Of a stretch of 64,000 nt of DNA, positions 15,976 to 24,594 are shown piece after piece (the stretch's first letter is position 1; every line of letters starts with the position of its first letter). A program made the position numbers and the translations under genes. The notes beneath the pieces were generated by a model. That model had not been told where the DNA came from. It ran no database searches and saw only the letters and a program-made list of their open reading frames with translations. The stretch is from CAVTSA01 sp963790575. GTDB taxonomy: Bacteria > Chloroflexota > Dormibacteria > Dormibacterales > Dormibacteraceae. Location of the stretch: NCBI GenBank assembly GCA_963790575.1, contig CAWBPD010000005.1, positions 75,763 through 139,762 on the forward strand, given 5' to 3'.

Positions 15976-17348
15976 TGGTCCGCCAGACCGCCGCCGTGCT
16001 CGCGGGCAAGGCGACCGCCGGGCTATCGCGGCTCACCCGTCGCGGCGCCGGTGCCACGTTCCCGGGCGACGTGGCGCGCGCGATCGACCCCGGGGTCCTG
16101 CGCAAGCTGGCGAAGGGCTTTCACCAAGGGGCGGTGCTGGTCACCGGGACCAACGGTAAGACGACCACCTCACGCTTGGTCGCCGCCCTTCTGGAGGGGC
16201 CGGGACAGCGGGTGGTCGCCAACCGCACTGGGGCGAACCTGATCTGGGGCGCCACCGCCGCCGCGGTGCAGGCGGCCGGCGCGGACGGCAGGCTGCGCGC
16301 CGAGTGGGGCGTCTTCGAGATCGACGAGGCGACGCTGCCGCGGGCGATCGAGGAGATCCGGCCCCGGGCGGTCCTGGTCGGAAATCTCTTCCGCGACCAG
16401 CTCGATCGTTACGGCGAGCTGGAGACCCTGGCGCAGCGGGTGGCCGACGCCCTCGGCGCGCTGCCCGCGGGAGCACGGGCTGTTCTCAACGCGGACGACC
16501 CGCGGATCGGCTGGGTGGGGTCCCGCCTGGACGCCGCGCCGCTCTGGTACGGGCTCGACGATCCCTCCGTCTCCGCTTCCTCGCTGCCCCACGCGGCCGA
16601 TGCCCGGACCTGCCCCCGGTGCGGGACCGCACTCGAGTTCCAGGCCGTGTACGTGGGGCATGACGGCCGGTACGTCTGTCCGCGGGGTGACTTCCGCCGC
16701 CCGGCGTTGGACGTAGCCGGCACCGAGATCCGGCTCGACGGCCTGCGTGGCATCCGGCTGCGCGCCGCGGGCACGCCTCTCAGCTCCGGCCTGGGCGGCC
16801 TCTACAACGCGTACAACCTGGTCGGCGCGTTCGCCGTCGGCACCGCTCTCGGCCTGGAGCCCGGTGTGATGGCCGCGCGCCTGAGCCAGGTTTCGGCGGC
16901 GTTCGGCAGGCAGGAGCGGTTCCAGCACCAGGGCCGGCACTTCACCATGCTGCTGGCGAAGAACCCGACCGGCTTCAACGAGAGCCTGCGCGGCGCCGTG
17001 GAGCTGGCCGGGGGGCGCCACCACCTGATCGCGCTCAACGACCGGCTGGCGGACGGCCAGGACGTGTCGTGGATCTGGGACGTGGACTTCGAGGTGCTGC
17101 GAGAGGGCGCCGAGATCGTGGTCCCGAGCGGCGAGCGGGCGGGGGACATGGCGGTCCGCCTCAAGTACGCCGGGGTCCGGACCGCGACTGAGCCGGAGCC
17201 TGACCTCGGCCGGGCCCTGGACACCCTCATCGAGCGGATGCCCGAGGGTGCCGAGGCCCATCTCCTCTGCACCTACACCGCGATGCTCGACCTCCGCCAG
17301 GAGCTGGTCCGCCGTGGCTGGGCCAATCCCTACTGGGTGGAGAGATGA
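15975..17348 (+). CDS. murT: Lipid II isoglutaminyl synthase, Mur-ligase subunit MurT
   Basis: A 457-residue Mur-ligase-type subunit. With GatD it amidates the alpha-carboxyl of D-Glu in lipid II. VLVTGTNGKTTTSRLVAAL near residue 55 is the ATP-binding P-loop; EIDEATLPRAI and LVGNLFRDQLDRYGE follow. A zinc-ribbon insert lies around residues 213-238 (CPRCGTALEF, then YVCPRGDFRRP); only three of the usual four cysteines are present. LAKNPTGFNESL and LNDRLADGQDVSWIWDVDFE are MurT signatures. GTG 15975 overlaps the ispE stop by one base. The C-terminus overlaps gatD by four bases. Confidence 0.93.
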   Translation: MVRQTAAVLAGKATAGLSRLTRRGAGATFPGDVARAIDPGVLRKLAKGFHQGAVLVTGTNGKTTTSRLVAALLEGPGQRVVANRTGANLIWGATAAAVQAAGADGRLRAEWGVFEIDEATLPRAIEEIRPRAVLVGNLFRDQLDRYGELETLAQRVADALGALPAGARAVLNADDPRIGWVGSRLDAAPLWYGLDDPSVSASSLPHAADARTCPRCGTALEFQAVYVGHDGRYVCPRGDFRRPALDVAGTEIRLDGLRGIRLRAAGTPLSSGLGGLYNAYNLVGAFAVGTALGLEPGVMAARLSQVSAAFGRQERFQHQGRHFTMLLAKNPTGFNESLRGAVELAGGRHHLIALNDRLADGQDVSWIWDVDFEVLREGAEIVVPSGERAGDMAVRLKYAGVRTATEPEPDLGRALDTLIERMPEGAEAHLLCTYTAMLDLRQELVRRGWANPYWVER

Positions 17349-18097
17349 CCGAGGTCCCGCTCCGGCTGGCCTGGCTCTATCCGGATCTGATGAACATCTA
17401 CGGCGACCGCGGGAACGTCGTGGTCCTGATCGACCGGGCCCGGCGGCGCGGGATCGAGGTCGAGCTGCTGGAGGCGGGGCTGGGCCCGGCGCCCGCGCTG
17501 GAGGAGGCCAACCTGTTCTTCTTCGGGGGCGGGCAGGACAAGGACGAGGAGCTGGTGTTCGAGGATCTGGCCATCTTCAAGCAGAAGCCGATCGACGCCG
17601 CGCTGTCCCGCGGCGCGGCGATGCTCGCGGTGTGTGGCGGCTACCAGCTGGTGGGGAAGCACTACCGGACCGCGGAAGGCGCCAAGCTGCCCGGCCTGGG
17701 GCTGCTCGACGCCTGGACCGAGGCGGGCCGCCACCGGTGCATCGGCGACGTGGTGCTGGAGACCGCGCCTGAGCTGGGGCTGAAGCCACCCACCCTGGTC
17801 GGTTTCGAGAACCATATCGGCCGCACCTTCCTAGGCCCGGAGGCGGCGCCGATCGGGCACGTGCGAGCCGGGTTTGGGAACAACGCCAAGGACGGCGGCG
17901 AGGGTGCCATGCATGGAAACCTGTTCGGGACCTACCTCCACGGGAGCCTGCTGCCCAAGAATCCGCACCTGGCGGATCTCTTGCTGGAGCGCGCGCTGGG
18001 TCGCGAGCTGCCGCCGTTAGAGGCGGAGCTGGAGCTGGCGACGCACCATCAGATCGCCGCTCGGACCCTCGCGCGCCGAGCCGGCGTCCGCGGCTGA
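17345..18097 (+). CDS. gatD: Lipid II isoglutaminyl synthase, glutaminase subunit GatD
   Basis: A 250-residue class I glutamine amidotransferase related to CobB/CobQ. AWLYPDLMNIYGDRGNV is the GatD N-terminus. FFFGGGQDKDEEL precedes the nucleophile loop LAVCGGYQLVGK (catalytic Cys). FENHIGRT and FGTYLHGSLLPKNP (catalytic His) complete the site. It supplies ammonia to MurT, with which it is translationally coupled (ATGA). Amidated lipid II is usual in Gram-positive-type cell walls, which supports a monoderm host. Confidence 0.95.
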   Translation: MTEVPLRLAWLYPDLMNIYGDRGNVVVLIDRARRRGIEVELLEAGLGPAPALEEANLFFFGGGQDKDEELVFEDLAIFKQKPIDAALSRGAAMLAVCGGYQLVGKHYRTAEGAKLPGLGLLDAWTEAGRHRCIGDVVLETAPELGLKPPTLVGFENHIGRTFLGPEAAPIGHVRAGFGNNAKDGGEGAMHGNLFGTYLHGSLLPKNPHLADLLLERALGRELPPLEAELELATHHQIAARTLARRAGVRG

Positions 18098-18112
18098 GGG
18101 GCTGGGGCAAGG

Positions 18113-19897
18113 GTGACCGCCTCAGAAGAGAGGGAACCGCCGGCGACCTCGGTCCACGGGGGTGAGCAGCGGGAGCGCGAGGAGCTCCACGAGATCTGGG
18201 AAGAGGCGGAAACACTCGCGGATCACTTTCGGGAGAGCCTGATCTCGCTGCGCGACATGGATCTCTGGCCGCGCCGGGCCTCGGTGCTGGCGATGGCGGC
18301 GATCGTGGTCGCGGCCCTCCTGCTCGCGACGCGCGAACTCCCGGGGCCGGAGGTTCGGGCGGGGAGCGGGACCATCCCGCTGGCGCAGCTGGTCGGCTGC
18401 GCCGTCCTCTCGACGCTGGGCTGGAGCTACCTCCTGGCGGGCGTGATCCACGCGCACTGGGCGCTGCGTCTTCCCGTCTTGATCCTCTACACGCTGATGG
18501 GCCTGATCTTCGTGCTCCAGGGAGTGACAGAGGTGGGGGCCGACGCCGTCGGTCTCTGGTTCCTCGCGACCCGGGCGCGCCATGCGCTGACCCCGCACCA
18601 GTACCTGGTGGTGGCCCGGCTCCTCGCGACCGATCTGCCGCTGGACCTGCTCGCGGTGGTGGGACTGTGCGTGCTGGCGGGACTCTGGGTGGTGGTGCTG
18701 GGGCGCCGCCGGACCGACGATGTTCCGCGGCTGACGCTCGGCACCCTGATCGGCTGCGCGGCCGCCACCGGATCGCTGTACGCGGTGGCGTCGATCGCCT
18801 CGGCGTTGGGGGGTCTCTTTCCGATCGGCGACGTCCTGAGTTTGCAGTTCGTGACGCTGGGCGTGCTCGTCCTCCCGATCGTGCTGTTCGTGACCGCGAG
18901 CGACTTCGCCGAGTGGGCCGAGGTGGTGGCGGGAAAGGCCGTCGCCAGCGCGCGCGGCTTGCACCGCGCCGTGCTGCCGGTGGTGGCGATCGCCTCCGCC
19001 CTGGTGGTCCTCGCCGACTCCGTCCGCGTCGCCAGGGGCGTAGGACCGCTGGCCGGCCTTTTGGTGCCGACGGTGGTCCTGGGGGCCGTGGTGCTGACGC
19101 TGGCCCGCCTGCTTCTGAGTCGGGCCCGGCGCCTCCGGGTCCCGCTGCCCGGTCTCCTGGTGGTGGGGGCCGCCGGGTTCCTCTTCTCCATCACCGGACC
19201 CTTCCGCGGCATCGCGCTCCTCACCTGGACCGCGCTGCTGCTCGCGGCCGCCGTCACCTGGGTCGTGGTGGGCCGTCTCCACCCCCGGGTCGCGGTGACG
19301 GCACTGCTCTTCGCCCTGGTCCTGCTGGTCGCATCCCTCGACGATTGGCACTGGGCCGGCGGCACCCTTCTGGCCCCAGAGCAGCTGCGCACCGGCGGCG
19401 CGCTGCTCTGCCTCGGCGGCACACTCTTCGCGCTCGCGCGCTACCGCCTGCACCCGCGTGGCGGGCAGCTGATCCGGCTGCTGGTGGTCCTCCTCCTCGG
19501 GCTGCAGGTCCTCAACTGGCTGTCGGATCTGTTCCACGCGACCTCCGGTCTGGAGCTGGCCCCGCTGCAGGCTTCCGTCATGCTGGCCGGCCTGCTCTGG
19601 GACGTGGTCACCTCCGGGGAGGCCGTCACCAACGTGCGGGGGCGGCGGGTCCCGCACCACTCCCGGGTGCTGGTCTACTTCGGGTACGAGATCCTGGCCG
19701 CCGCCGCGATCGTCTGGTTCTACGCGAGCAGCGTGAGCGCCAGCCTGCGGGACACCGACCTGTGGGTCGTGAACGGCATCCAGCTGCTGGGGGCCCCGCT
19801 GTTGATCGTGTTCTTCAGCCTCGGCCTCACGTCCTGGCTGCGCGCCCGCCCGGCGGCGCGGCCGGAGCCGGCGGTGAGGGCACTGACCGGGAGCTGA
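18113..19897 (+). CDS. Large polytopic membrane protein, unknown function
   Basis: A 594-residue protein with an acidic, charged N-terminal segment (residues 1-55, likely coiled: EQREREELHEIWEEAETLA) and then roughly fourteen hydrophobic helices to the C-terminus. No transporter or enzyme signature is recognised. The start is GTG 18113, 15 bases after gatD, so it may belong to the same transcript. A cell-envelope role would fit the neighbourhood, but that is inference from position only. Confidence 0.7.
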   Translation: MTASEEREPPATSVHGGEQREREELHEIWEEAETLADHFRESLISLRDMDLWPRRASVLAMAAIVVAALLLATRELPGPEVRAGSGTIPLAQLVGCAVLSTLGWSYLLAGVIHAHWALRLPVLILYTLMGLIFVLQGVTEVGADAVGLWFLATRARHALTPHQYLVVARLLATDLPLDLLAVVGLCVLAGLWVVVLGRRRTDDVPRLTLGTLIGCAAATGSLYAVASIASALGGLFPIGDVLSLQFVTLGVLVLPIVLFVTASDFAEWAEVVAGKAVASARGLHRAVLPVVAIASALVVLADSVRVARGVGPLAGLLVPTVVLGAVVLTLARLLLSRARRLRVPLPGLLVVGAAGFLFSITGPFRGIALLTWTALLLAAAVTWVVVGRLHPRVAVTALLFALVLLVASLDDWHWAGGTLLAPEQLRTGGALLCLGGTLFALARYRLHPRGGQLIRLLVVLLLGLQVLNWLSDLFHATSGLELAPLQASVMLAGLLWDVVTSGEAVTNVRGRRVPHHSRVLVYFGYEILAAAAIVWFYASSVSASLRDTDLWVVNGIQLLGAPLLIVFFSLGLTSWLRARPAARPEPAVRALTGS

Positions 19898-19923
19898 CCG
19901 CGCGCCGCGCCTATTCTCTCGGG

Positions 19924-21270
19924 ATGATCGAAACCGGGCTCGCCAGGCGGTCGCTCGAGAAAGCGGAGATCGAGCGCCTGCAGCATGACTTCCTCGCCAA
20001 CCCCGCCTACCGGCTGACCCAGAACGCGCTCACCCGCGTGCCGGTGGAGGACGTGGCGCTCGACCGCCGGATCGTGAACGCCTCCGATCCCACCACCTCC
20101 ACCCGTCTCGACGACTGGAAGGTGACCGACCAGGCGCGCAGCGGGCGCTGCTGGCTGTTCGCGGGCCTGAACCTCCTGCGTACCGACGTGATGCGTCGCT
20201 GCCGGCTCAAGGACTTCGAGTTCTCCCAGAACCACACCATGTTCTGGGACAAGTTGGAGCGCGCCAACTACTTCCTGGAAGCGATCATGGAGACCGCCGA
20301 CCGCGACCTCGACGACCGCACCGTCGCCTACCTACTGGACAATGTGGCGGGAGACGGCGGGCAGTGGAACATGTTCGTCGCCATCGTCCGCAAGCACGGG
20401 CTGGTGCCCCAGAGGTTCATGCCCGAGACCGAGAGCTCGAAGAGCACGCGCCCCATGAACGCCAACCTCCGGACCGTCCTGCGCCGCGCCGCGGGCCGGC
20501 TGCGCGAGGTGGCGCGCACCAGCCCGGAGCAGGCCCTGACCGAGAAGGCCGAGGTGCTGCGAAGCGTCCACCGGATGCTCTCCGTCCACCTGGGCAGCCC
20601 GCCCGAGAGCTTTCTCTGGCAGTGGCACGATCGGGACCGCGAGTTCCACCGCGACGGTGTGCTGACCCCGGTCGAGTTCGCCGAACGCTACATCGAGGTG
20701 CCGCTCGACGAGTACGCGTGCCTGGTCAACGACCCCCGTCCCACCAGCCGGCCCGGGCGCACCTACACGGTGGAGTACCTGGGCAACGTGGTCGAGGCGC
20801 CGCTGGTCACCTATCTCAACGTGGGGATGGACATGATGAAGGAGGCGGCGCAGACCCTCCTCCAGGACGGCCGCCCGGTCTGGTTCGGGTGCGACGTGGG
20901 AAAGATGCGCAGCGACACCTTCGGGCTCTGGGACGCGCGCCTGCTCGATTTGCCCGCGGTCTACGACACCTCGTTCCAGCTCTCGAAGGCGGACCGGCTC
21001 CTGCTCCACGAGTCGGCGATGACGCACGCGATGCTCTTCACGGGTGTGGACCTGGTGGACGGGCGCCCCCGCAGCTGGCGGGTGGAGAACAGCTGGGGCA
21101 CCAAGCGCGGACGCGACGGCTTCTACACCATGAACGACTCCTGGTTCGACGAGTTCGTGTACGAGGTCGCGGCGCCGCGGTCGCTGCTCTCGCCCGAGCT
21201 GCAGGCGGCGCTGGCCGAGCCGCCGATCGTGCTGCCCGCGTGGGACCCGATGGGGGCGCTCGCCGGTTAA
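19924..21270 (+). CDS. pepC: Peptidase C1B (aminopeptidase C / bleomycin hydrolase family)
   Basis: A 448-residue papain-fold cysteine peptidase. QARSGRCWLFAGLNLLR holds the oxyanion Gln and catalytic Cys, MTHAMLFTGVDL holds the catalytic His, and WRVENSWGTKRG holds the catalytic Asn. The length and N-terminal extension match self-compartmentalising hexameric PepC enzymes, which trim peptides in the cytoplasm. The start is ATG 19924. The final residues (WDPMGALAG) end in a short hydrophobic tail, as expected where the C-terminus enters the active site. The right neighbour is a putative mobile element beginning four bases after the stop. Confidence 0.92.
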   Translation: MIETGLARRSLEKAEIERLQHDFLANPAYRLTQNALTRVPVEDVALDRRIVNASDPTTSTRLDDWKVTDQARSGRCWLFAGLNLLRTDVMRRCRLKDFEFSQNHTMFWDKLERANYFLEAIMETADRDLDDRTVAYLLDNVAGDGGQWNMFVAIVRKHGLVPQRFMPETESSKSTRPMNANLRTVLRRAAGRLREVARTSPEQALTEKAEVLRSVHRMLSVHLGSPPESFLWQWHDRDREFHRDGVLTPVEFAERYIEVPLDEYACLVNDPRPTSRPGRTYTVEYLGNVVEAPLVTYLNVGMDMMKEAAQTLLQDGRPVWFGCDVGKMRSDTFGLWDARLLDLPAVYDTSFQLSKADRLLLHESAMTHAMLFTGVDLVDGRPRSWRVENSWGTKRGRDGFYTMNDSWFDEFVYEVAAPRSLLSPELQAALAEPPIVLPAWDPMGALAG

Positions 21271-21323
21271 GGTCCGAGTGTCCGCAGTAGGCGCTTACGG
21301 AATTCCGATCCACAAAACGTTGT

Positions 21324-22988
21324 CTATGCGGCAACGGCGTGCGAGGTGCTGAGCCCGAGATGCCCGAAGAGGTGCTGCATGTCGATACGGATGCGTTCGT
21401 AGTCGCGGTCGACGGCGGTCCAGGCAGCGGGCCTACAGCCGCGGGCCGGGCTGCGGAGGCCAGCCAGGATGGGCGCGATGACGTGGTCGCGCAGGGCGAG
21501 GACTCCGGCGATGGTCCGCGCAGCTTGCGGAGGGACTTGATACCGGTGGGTGCGCGCCGGCATCTCGATCAGCTGCTTGGTGCGAAGCTTGCGTAGGTCG
21601 TAGGCAGCCTGCCGGAGGGTGTAGTCGGTGTCGCCTTGGCCGGTCATCTGATGGACCTTGGCCGCGAAGTCGGCGGCGGTGAACCCTCTTGGGGCGACGG
21701 TCAAGGCGAGGACTGCCGAGAAGGCGTTGCGAGCCCGTTGCGTATTGAGGTCGATGCCTCCGACTCGTGTCGTCCCGCTCCGCGAGGGGCGAGGCAGATC
21801 CTCCAAGACCCCATCCGGGAGGAAGCCGATGTCGACGCAGTCGAGCATGGTGCAGAAGCGTTCGGCCATCCCGGCCAGCCTGGCCACGATCTCACCGAAC
21901 CTCTCCAGCACGCGGCCGCAGTTCAGCTCCCGGGTGTTGTGCACGATCGCCTCGAAGCGCAGCACGTGTTCGCCTTTGGTGTACGCCTTGAGCGTCAAGC
22001 GCCCGAAGTGGAGCTTGAAGATGGTGAGGTCGTACGCAGGTGTCTCGATCACGGCTGCCAGTCGCGGAGGTCCTCCTGTTCGATCTCGGTGGGGCCGAGT
22101 TTTGGCCCCAAAGAGGTGCCGTAGCCTGGGCACGTCCAGGCGTGAGCGAGTGCGGTCGACGACGGCGCCAAAGAGCTCCTCCATCCGCGCCCCGTTGCGA
22201 AACAGGAGGTTGCGACTGTACTCGACCTGATAGACCGAGTAGTTGTAGAGGAAGCGAGTGCGTTTCTGCTCCTCGAGGTCGAGCCCGAAACACAGGCAGG
22301 CGGAGTAGATCCAGCGATCACAGGCCTGGCTCATTCGCCCTACAGCCGCAGGTTGCGACAAGGTGTCTGCGATCTGAGCCAGACCCTGAGGAGAGGTTAC
22401 GGCAGTGAAGCAGTTGCCCTCCTTGATGAAGTCGATGCCGGCGGAGCGGGCAGCGCAAGCGACGTATTCATGCCCGTTGAGCATCACTTGGGCATCAAAC
22501 GGAGGGTGACCCGACATCTTGATGGTGAGGTGGCCCCAGCTCGGATCCATGATGTGGAAGGAGTAGTGGTTGACGTACTCGAGCTTGGTCTCCAGGTTGA
22601 CGATCGAGCCGCTCGCCGACCGCTTCACCTTCCAGACCGGCGCCGGTGCCCTCGCGACCAGGATCAGGAACACGCCCGTGCCGACGGCGTGGGTGGCCAG
22701 GTAGTCCTCGGCGATCCGGTGCTTGCGTTCCCCCCGGCCGCAGTCGATGAGCGGGATCCCGTTGGCGCTGGCGGCAGCTCGGACCCGGCGCGAGAAGCGG
22801 CCCGCCATGCGCATCAGGTGGGTGGCGTCGAGGTCCTGGTCGGAGCCGTTGTGGAGTTGCCGCCACCAGACCCGGAAGCCGCCCGGGTTGTGTCCCAGCG
22901 GGTAGTAGGCGTTGAGCACGATGCGATCCACGCAGTCATAGGCGCCCTGCAGGAGGTCTGCGTAGCGGTCTCTGAAGGAGTCGGTCAC
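21324..22988 (-). CDS. Uncharacterised conserved protein with C-terminal winged helix
   Basis: A 554-residue protein. Its N-terminal region has DCVDRIVLNAYYPLGHNPGG and WWRQLHNGSDQDLDATHLMR, then IPLIDCGRGERKHRIAEDYL and FLILVARAPAPVWKV. The middle region (about 340-420) has LHFGRLTLKAYTKGEHVLRF and EAIVHNTRELNCGRVLERF. The C-terminal DTDYTLRQAAYDLRKLRTK then LIEMPARTHRYQV looks like a winged-helix DNA-binding domain. I recall such proteins as multi-copy unannotated families. No transposase triad can be assigned. GTG 22988 is my chosen start; the frame is open upstream to 23153. Confidence 0.7.
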   Translation of the reverse strand: MTDSFRDRYADLLQGAYDCVDRIVLNAYYPLGHNPGGFRVWWRQLHNGSDQDLDATHLMRMAGRFSRRVRAAASANGIPLIDCGRGERKHRIAEDYLATHAVGTGVFLILVARAPAPVWKVKRSASGSIVNLETKLEYVNHYSFHIMDPSWGHLTIKMSGHPPFDAQVMLNGHEYVACAARSAGIDFIKEGNCFTAVTSPQGLAQIADTLSQPAAVGRMSQACDRWIYSACLCFGLDLEEQKRTRFLYNYSVYQVEYSRNLLFRNGARMEELFGAVVDRTRSRLDVPRLRHLFGAKTRPHRDRTGGPPRLAAVIETPAYDLTIFKLHFGRLTLKAYTKGEHVLRFEAIVHNTRELNCGRVLERFGEIVARLAGMAERFCTMLDCVDIGFLPDGVLEDLPRPSRSGTTRVGGIDLNTQRARNAFSAVLALTVAPRGFTAADFAAKVHQMTGQGDTDYTLRQAAYDLRKLRTKQLIEMPARTHRYQVPPQAARTIAGVLALRDHVIAPILAGLRSPARGCRPAAWTAVDRDYERIRIDMQHLFGHLGLSTSHAVAA

Positions 22989-23100
22989 CCGAGAACCGTA
23001 ATCGAGGCATTGGGTGCAGGCGGAGGGGGTCAAGGCCGCGAAGCGCCCGAAGGGTTCAGCCTTGACGCCCGGTGCAATGCCACCCAGGCTCTTTCCCCCA

Positions 23101-23120
23101 GGGGGCGCGACTGCGCCCCC
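23101..23120. repeat. Perfect stem-loop in the element's promoter-side region
   Basis: GGGGGCGC, loop GACT, and GCGCCCCC form an 8-bp perfect stem about 115 bases upstream of the chosen start of the element's gene. It is followed by two copies of CACCACCACCGGC within 20 bases. Confidence 0.6.
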
Positions 23121-23201
23121 ATGGCCCGAATTTGCCCGATACGGCACCACCACCGGCCGTGCCCACCACCACCGGCTTCACCTCAGCTGCCCGAAGGGCC
23201 A

Positions 23202-23229
23202 CCGATTCCGAGCGAAGTCTCGGAATCGG
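23202..23229. repeat. Perfect 11-bp stem-loop near the right end of the element
   Basis: CCGATTCCGAG and CTCGGAATCGG pair perfectly around loop CGAAGT. It lies 35 bases inside the right inverted repeat. Part of the stem (GGAATTCCGATC-like) echoes the sequence just inside the left repeat at 21299-21311, so it may be part of the element's end structure. Confidence 0.65.
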
Positions 23230-23299
23230 AGTAGGACCTTTCGCGTCGAGTTTTAGGGTCCCAGTGCGGACACTCGGCCCGTCTGGTGACCGGCGGCGA

Positions 23300-24267
23300 T
23301 CAGCGCAGCGCGGGCAGCACGTGGCGTGCCAGCAGCTCCGCGCCCACCTCCGGTCCTCCAGTCCGAGCGGGGGCCCGAAGTCGATCCGGTGGGCGCCGGC
23401 CGCGAGCAGACGCGCGCTGTGCTCGGCCACCTGGGCCGGCGTTCCGGCCAGGGCGAACGCGTCCAGCAGGTCGTCGTCGAGCAGCGCCCCGGCCCCCTCG
23501 GCATCCCCGCGTCGCAGCGCCTCTCGCAGCCTGCCCAGCAGCTCCGGGTCCACCTGGAGCGTGGGATCCAGGCTGCCGACGACGTCGACGTAGACCGCGG
23601 CCCCCGAGCGCGCCCGGGCCCGGGCCGCGCCGCCGTCGTGATCGACCACCGTCACCGCTCCGGTCACGACGTGGGTGGCAGTCGTGCCCAGGCGCTCGCG
23701 CGCCAGCGCCACCACCCGTGGGTTGGCGGTGCCGCCGATCTTAAGCTCGGCCGCGATCTCGGCGGCCAGGCTGGTGACGCGCGGCCCCCAGCCGCCGAGG
23801 AGCAGCGGCACCGCCCGCCGCCGGCGCGGGTAGAGCAGCCGCACCCCGGGCTCCAGGGTGAAGGCGCGCCCGGCGTAGCCGCCATCGTCTCCCGCGAGCA
23901 GGCGGGTCACGATCGCCGCCGCGTCCCTGAGCGCCGTCAGCGGCCGCTCCTGGACGATGCCGATCCGCTCCAGCCAGGCGCCGCGCGCCAGTCCCAGGTA
24001 GGCCCGCCCGTCACTGGCCAGGTCCAGGGCCGCGATCTGGCCCGCGATCTCCACCGGGTGGGTGACGAACGGGTTGAGGCACGCCGGTCCCAGTCGCAGC
24101 CGCCGCGTGGCTCCGGCGGCCGCCAGCAGCACCGGGATCGGAGGCTCGTAGCCGAGATCTCCGAAGACGCTCAGGACCTCGAAGCCGAGGTGCTCGACCC
24201 GGGCCGCGAAGGAGGCCCACCAAGCCGGAGCGCCGGTGCCGGTGAGCCCGATGCCGAATTCGCTCAC
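23300..24267 (-). CDS. Luciferase-like monooxygenase (F420-type LLM), C-terminus frameshifted
   Basis: A TIM-barrel LLM-class flavin/F420 oxidoreductase of about 322 residues. LEVLSVFGDLGYEPPIPVLL-like sequence, TRRLRLGPACLNPFVTHPVE and DLASDGRAYLGLARGAWLE are family blocks; LLLGGWGPRVTSLAAEIAAE follows. The frame as read loses the family C-terminus near 23352 and would run on to 23056. One extra C in the GACCGG tract restores EVGAELLARHVLPALR and a stop at 23300. So the gene either has a real -1 mutation or a C-run sequencing error. GTG 24267 overlaps the upstream gene by four bases. Confidence 0.82.
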
Positions 24268-24584
24268 GTCACCTCTTGGCGGCGGACGAGCCGGGAGCCC
24301 AGCCGCTGGATACGCATCACGAGACCCTCGTCAGGGTCGGGGCAACAGACCAGGGAATCGGTTTCCAACCAGTCGCTCGCGGCCAGCCGGCGCTGCTTGG
24401 CGGGGAGCAGAGGCAGCACCGAGGCCAGCGCGTAGACACAGAAATGGCGGCCCGGCGGCAGCACCAGGTGACTCGACTCGACGACGTCGAAGTAGTCCCC
24501 GACCCGCAGCCCGCAGACGGAGCGGCCTTTGATCTCAACCACGGTGACCCGGAGATCGAACAGCTCGGCTCCGCCCTCCTCCAT
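24264..24584 (-). CDS. TIGR04076 family protein
   Basis: A 106-residue protein. LRVTVVEIKGRSVCGLRVGD at the N-terminus, FCVYALASVLPLLPAKQRR in the middle and VCCPDPDEGLVMRIQRL near the end follow the TIGR04076 pattern: Cys in the first strand, CxYAL, and CPDP. The function is unknown; paired cysteines hint at redox or metal binding. The gene ends within the start of the LLM gene (GTGA) and is divergent from the amidohydrolase gene with only 10 bases between starts. Confidence 0.8.
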   Translation of the reverse strand: MEEGGAELFDLRVTVVEIKGRSVCGLRVGDYFDVVESSHLVLPPGRHFCVYALASVLPLLPAKQRRLAASDWLETDSLVCCPDPDEGLVMRIQRLGSRLVRRQEVT

Positions 24585-24594
24585 AGTTGCCAGT

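Larger units (their letters stand above)
21274..23277. mobile_element. Putative one-gene element bounded by 13-bp inverted repeats
   Basis: CCGAGTGTCCGCA at 21274-21286 is matched by its exact reverse complement at 23265-23277; allowing one mismatch the repeat extends three bases outward. Between them lies a single large gene of an unannotated family, plus two strong hairpins at the promoter end. No target duplication is evident. The same end sequence (GAGTGTCCGCA) forms the arms of the palindrome at 46800-46857, suggesting either insertion into such a palindrome or a relationship between the gene and the dispersed palindromes. Confidence 0.5.

Noticed and set aside
18667..19923. Long N-terminal extension of the peptidase C1B frame
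   Set aside because: The extension is an out-of-phase reading of the upstream membrane-protein gene; the family N-terminus begins at 19924.
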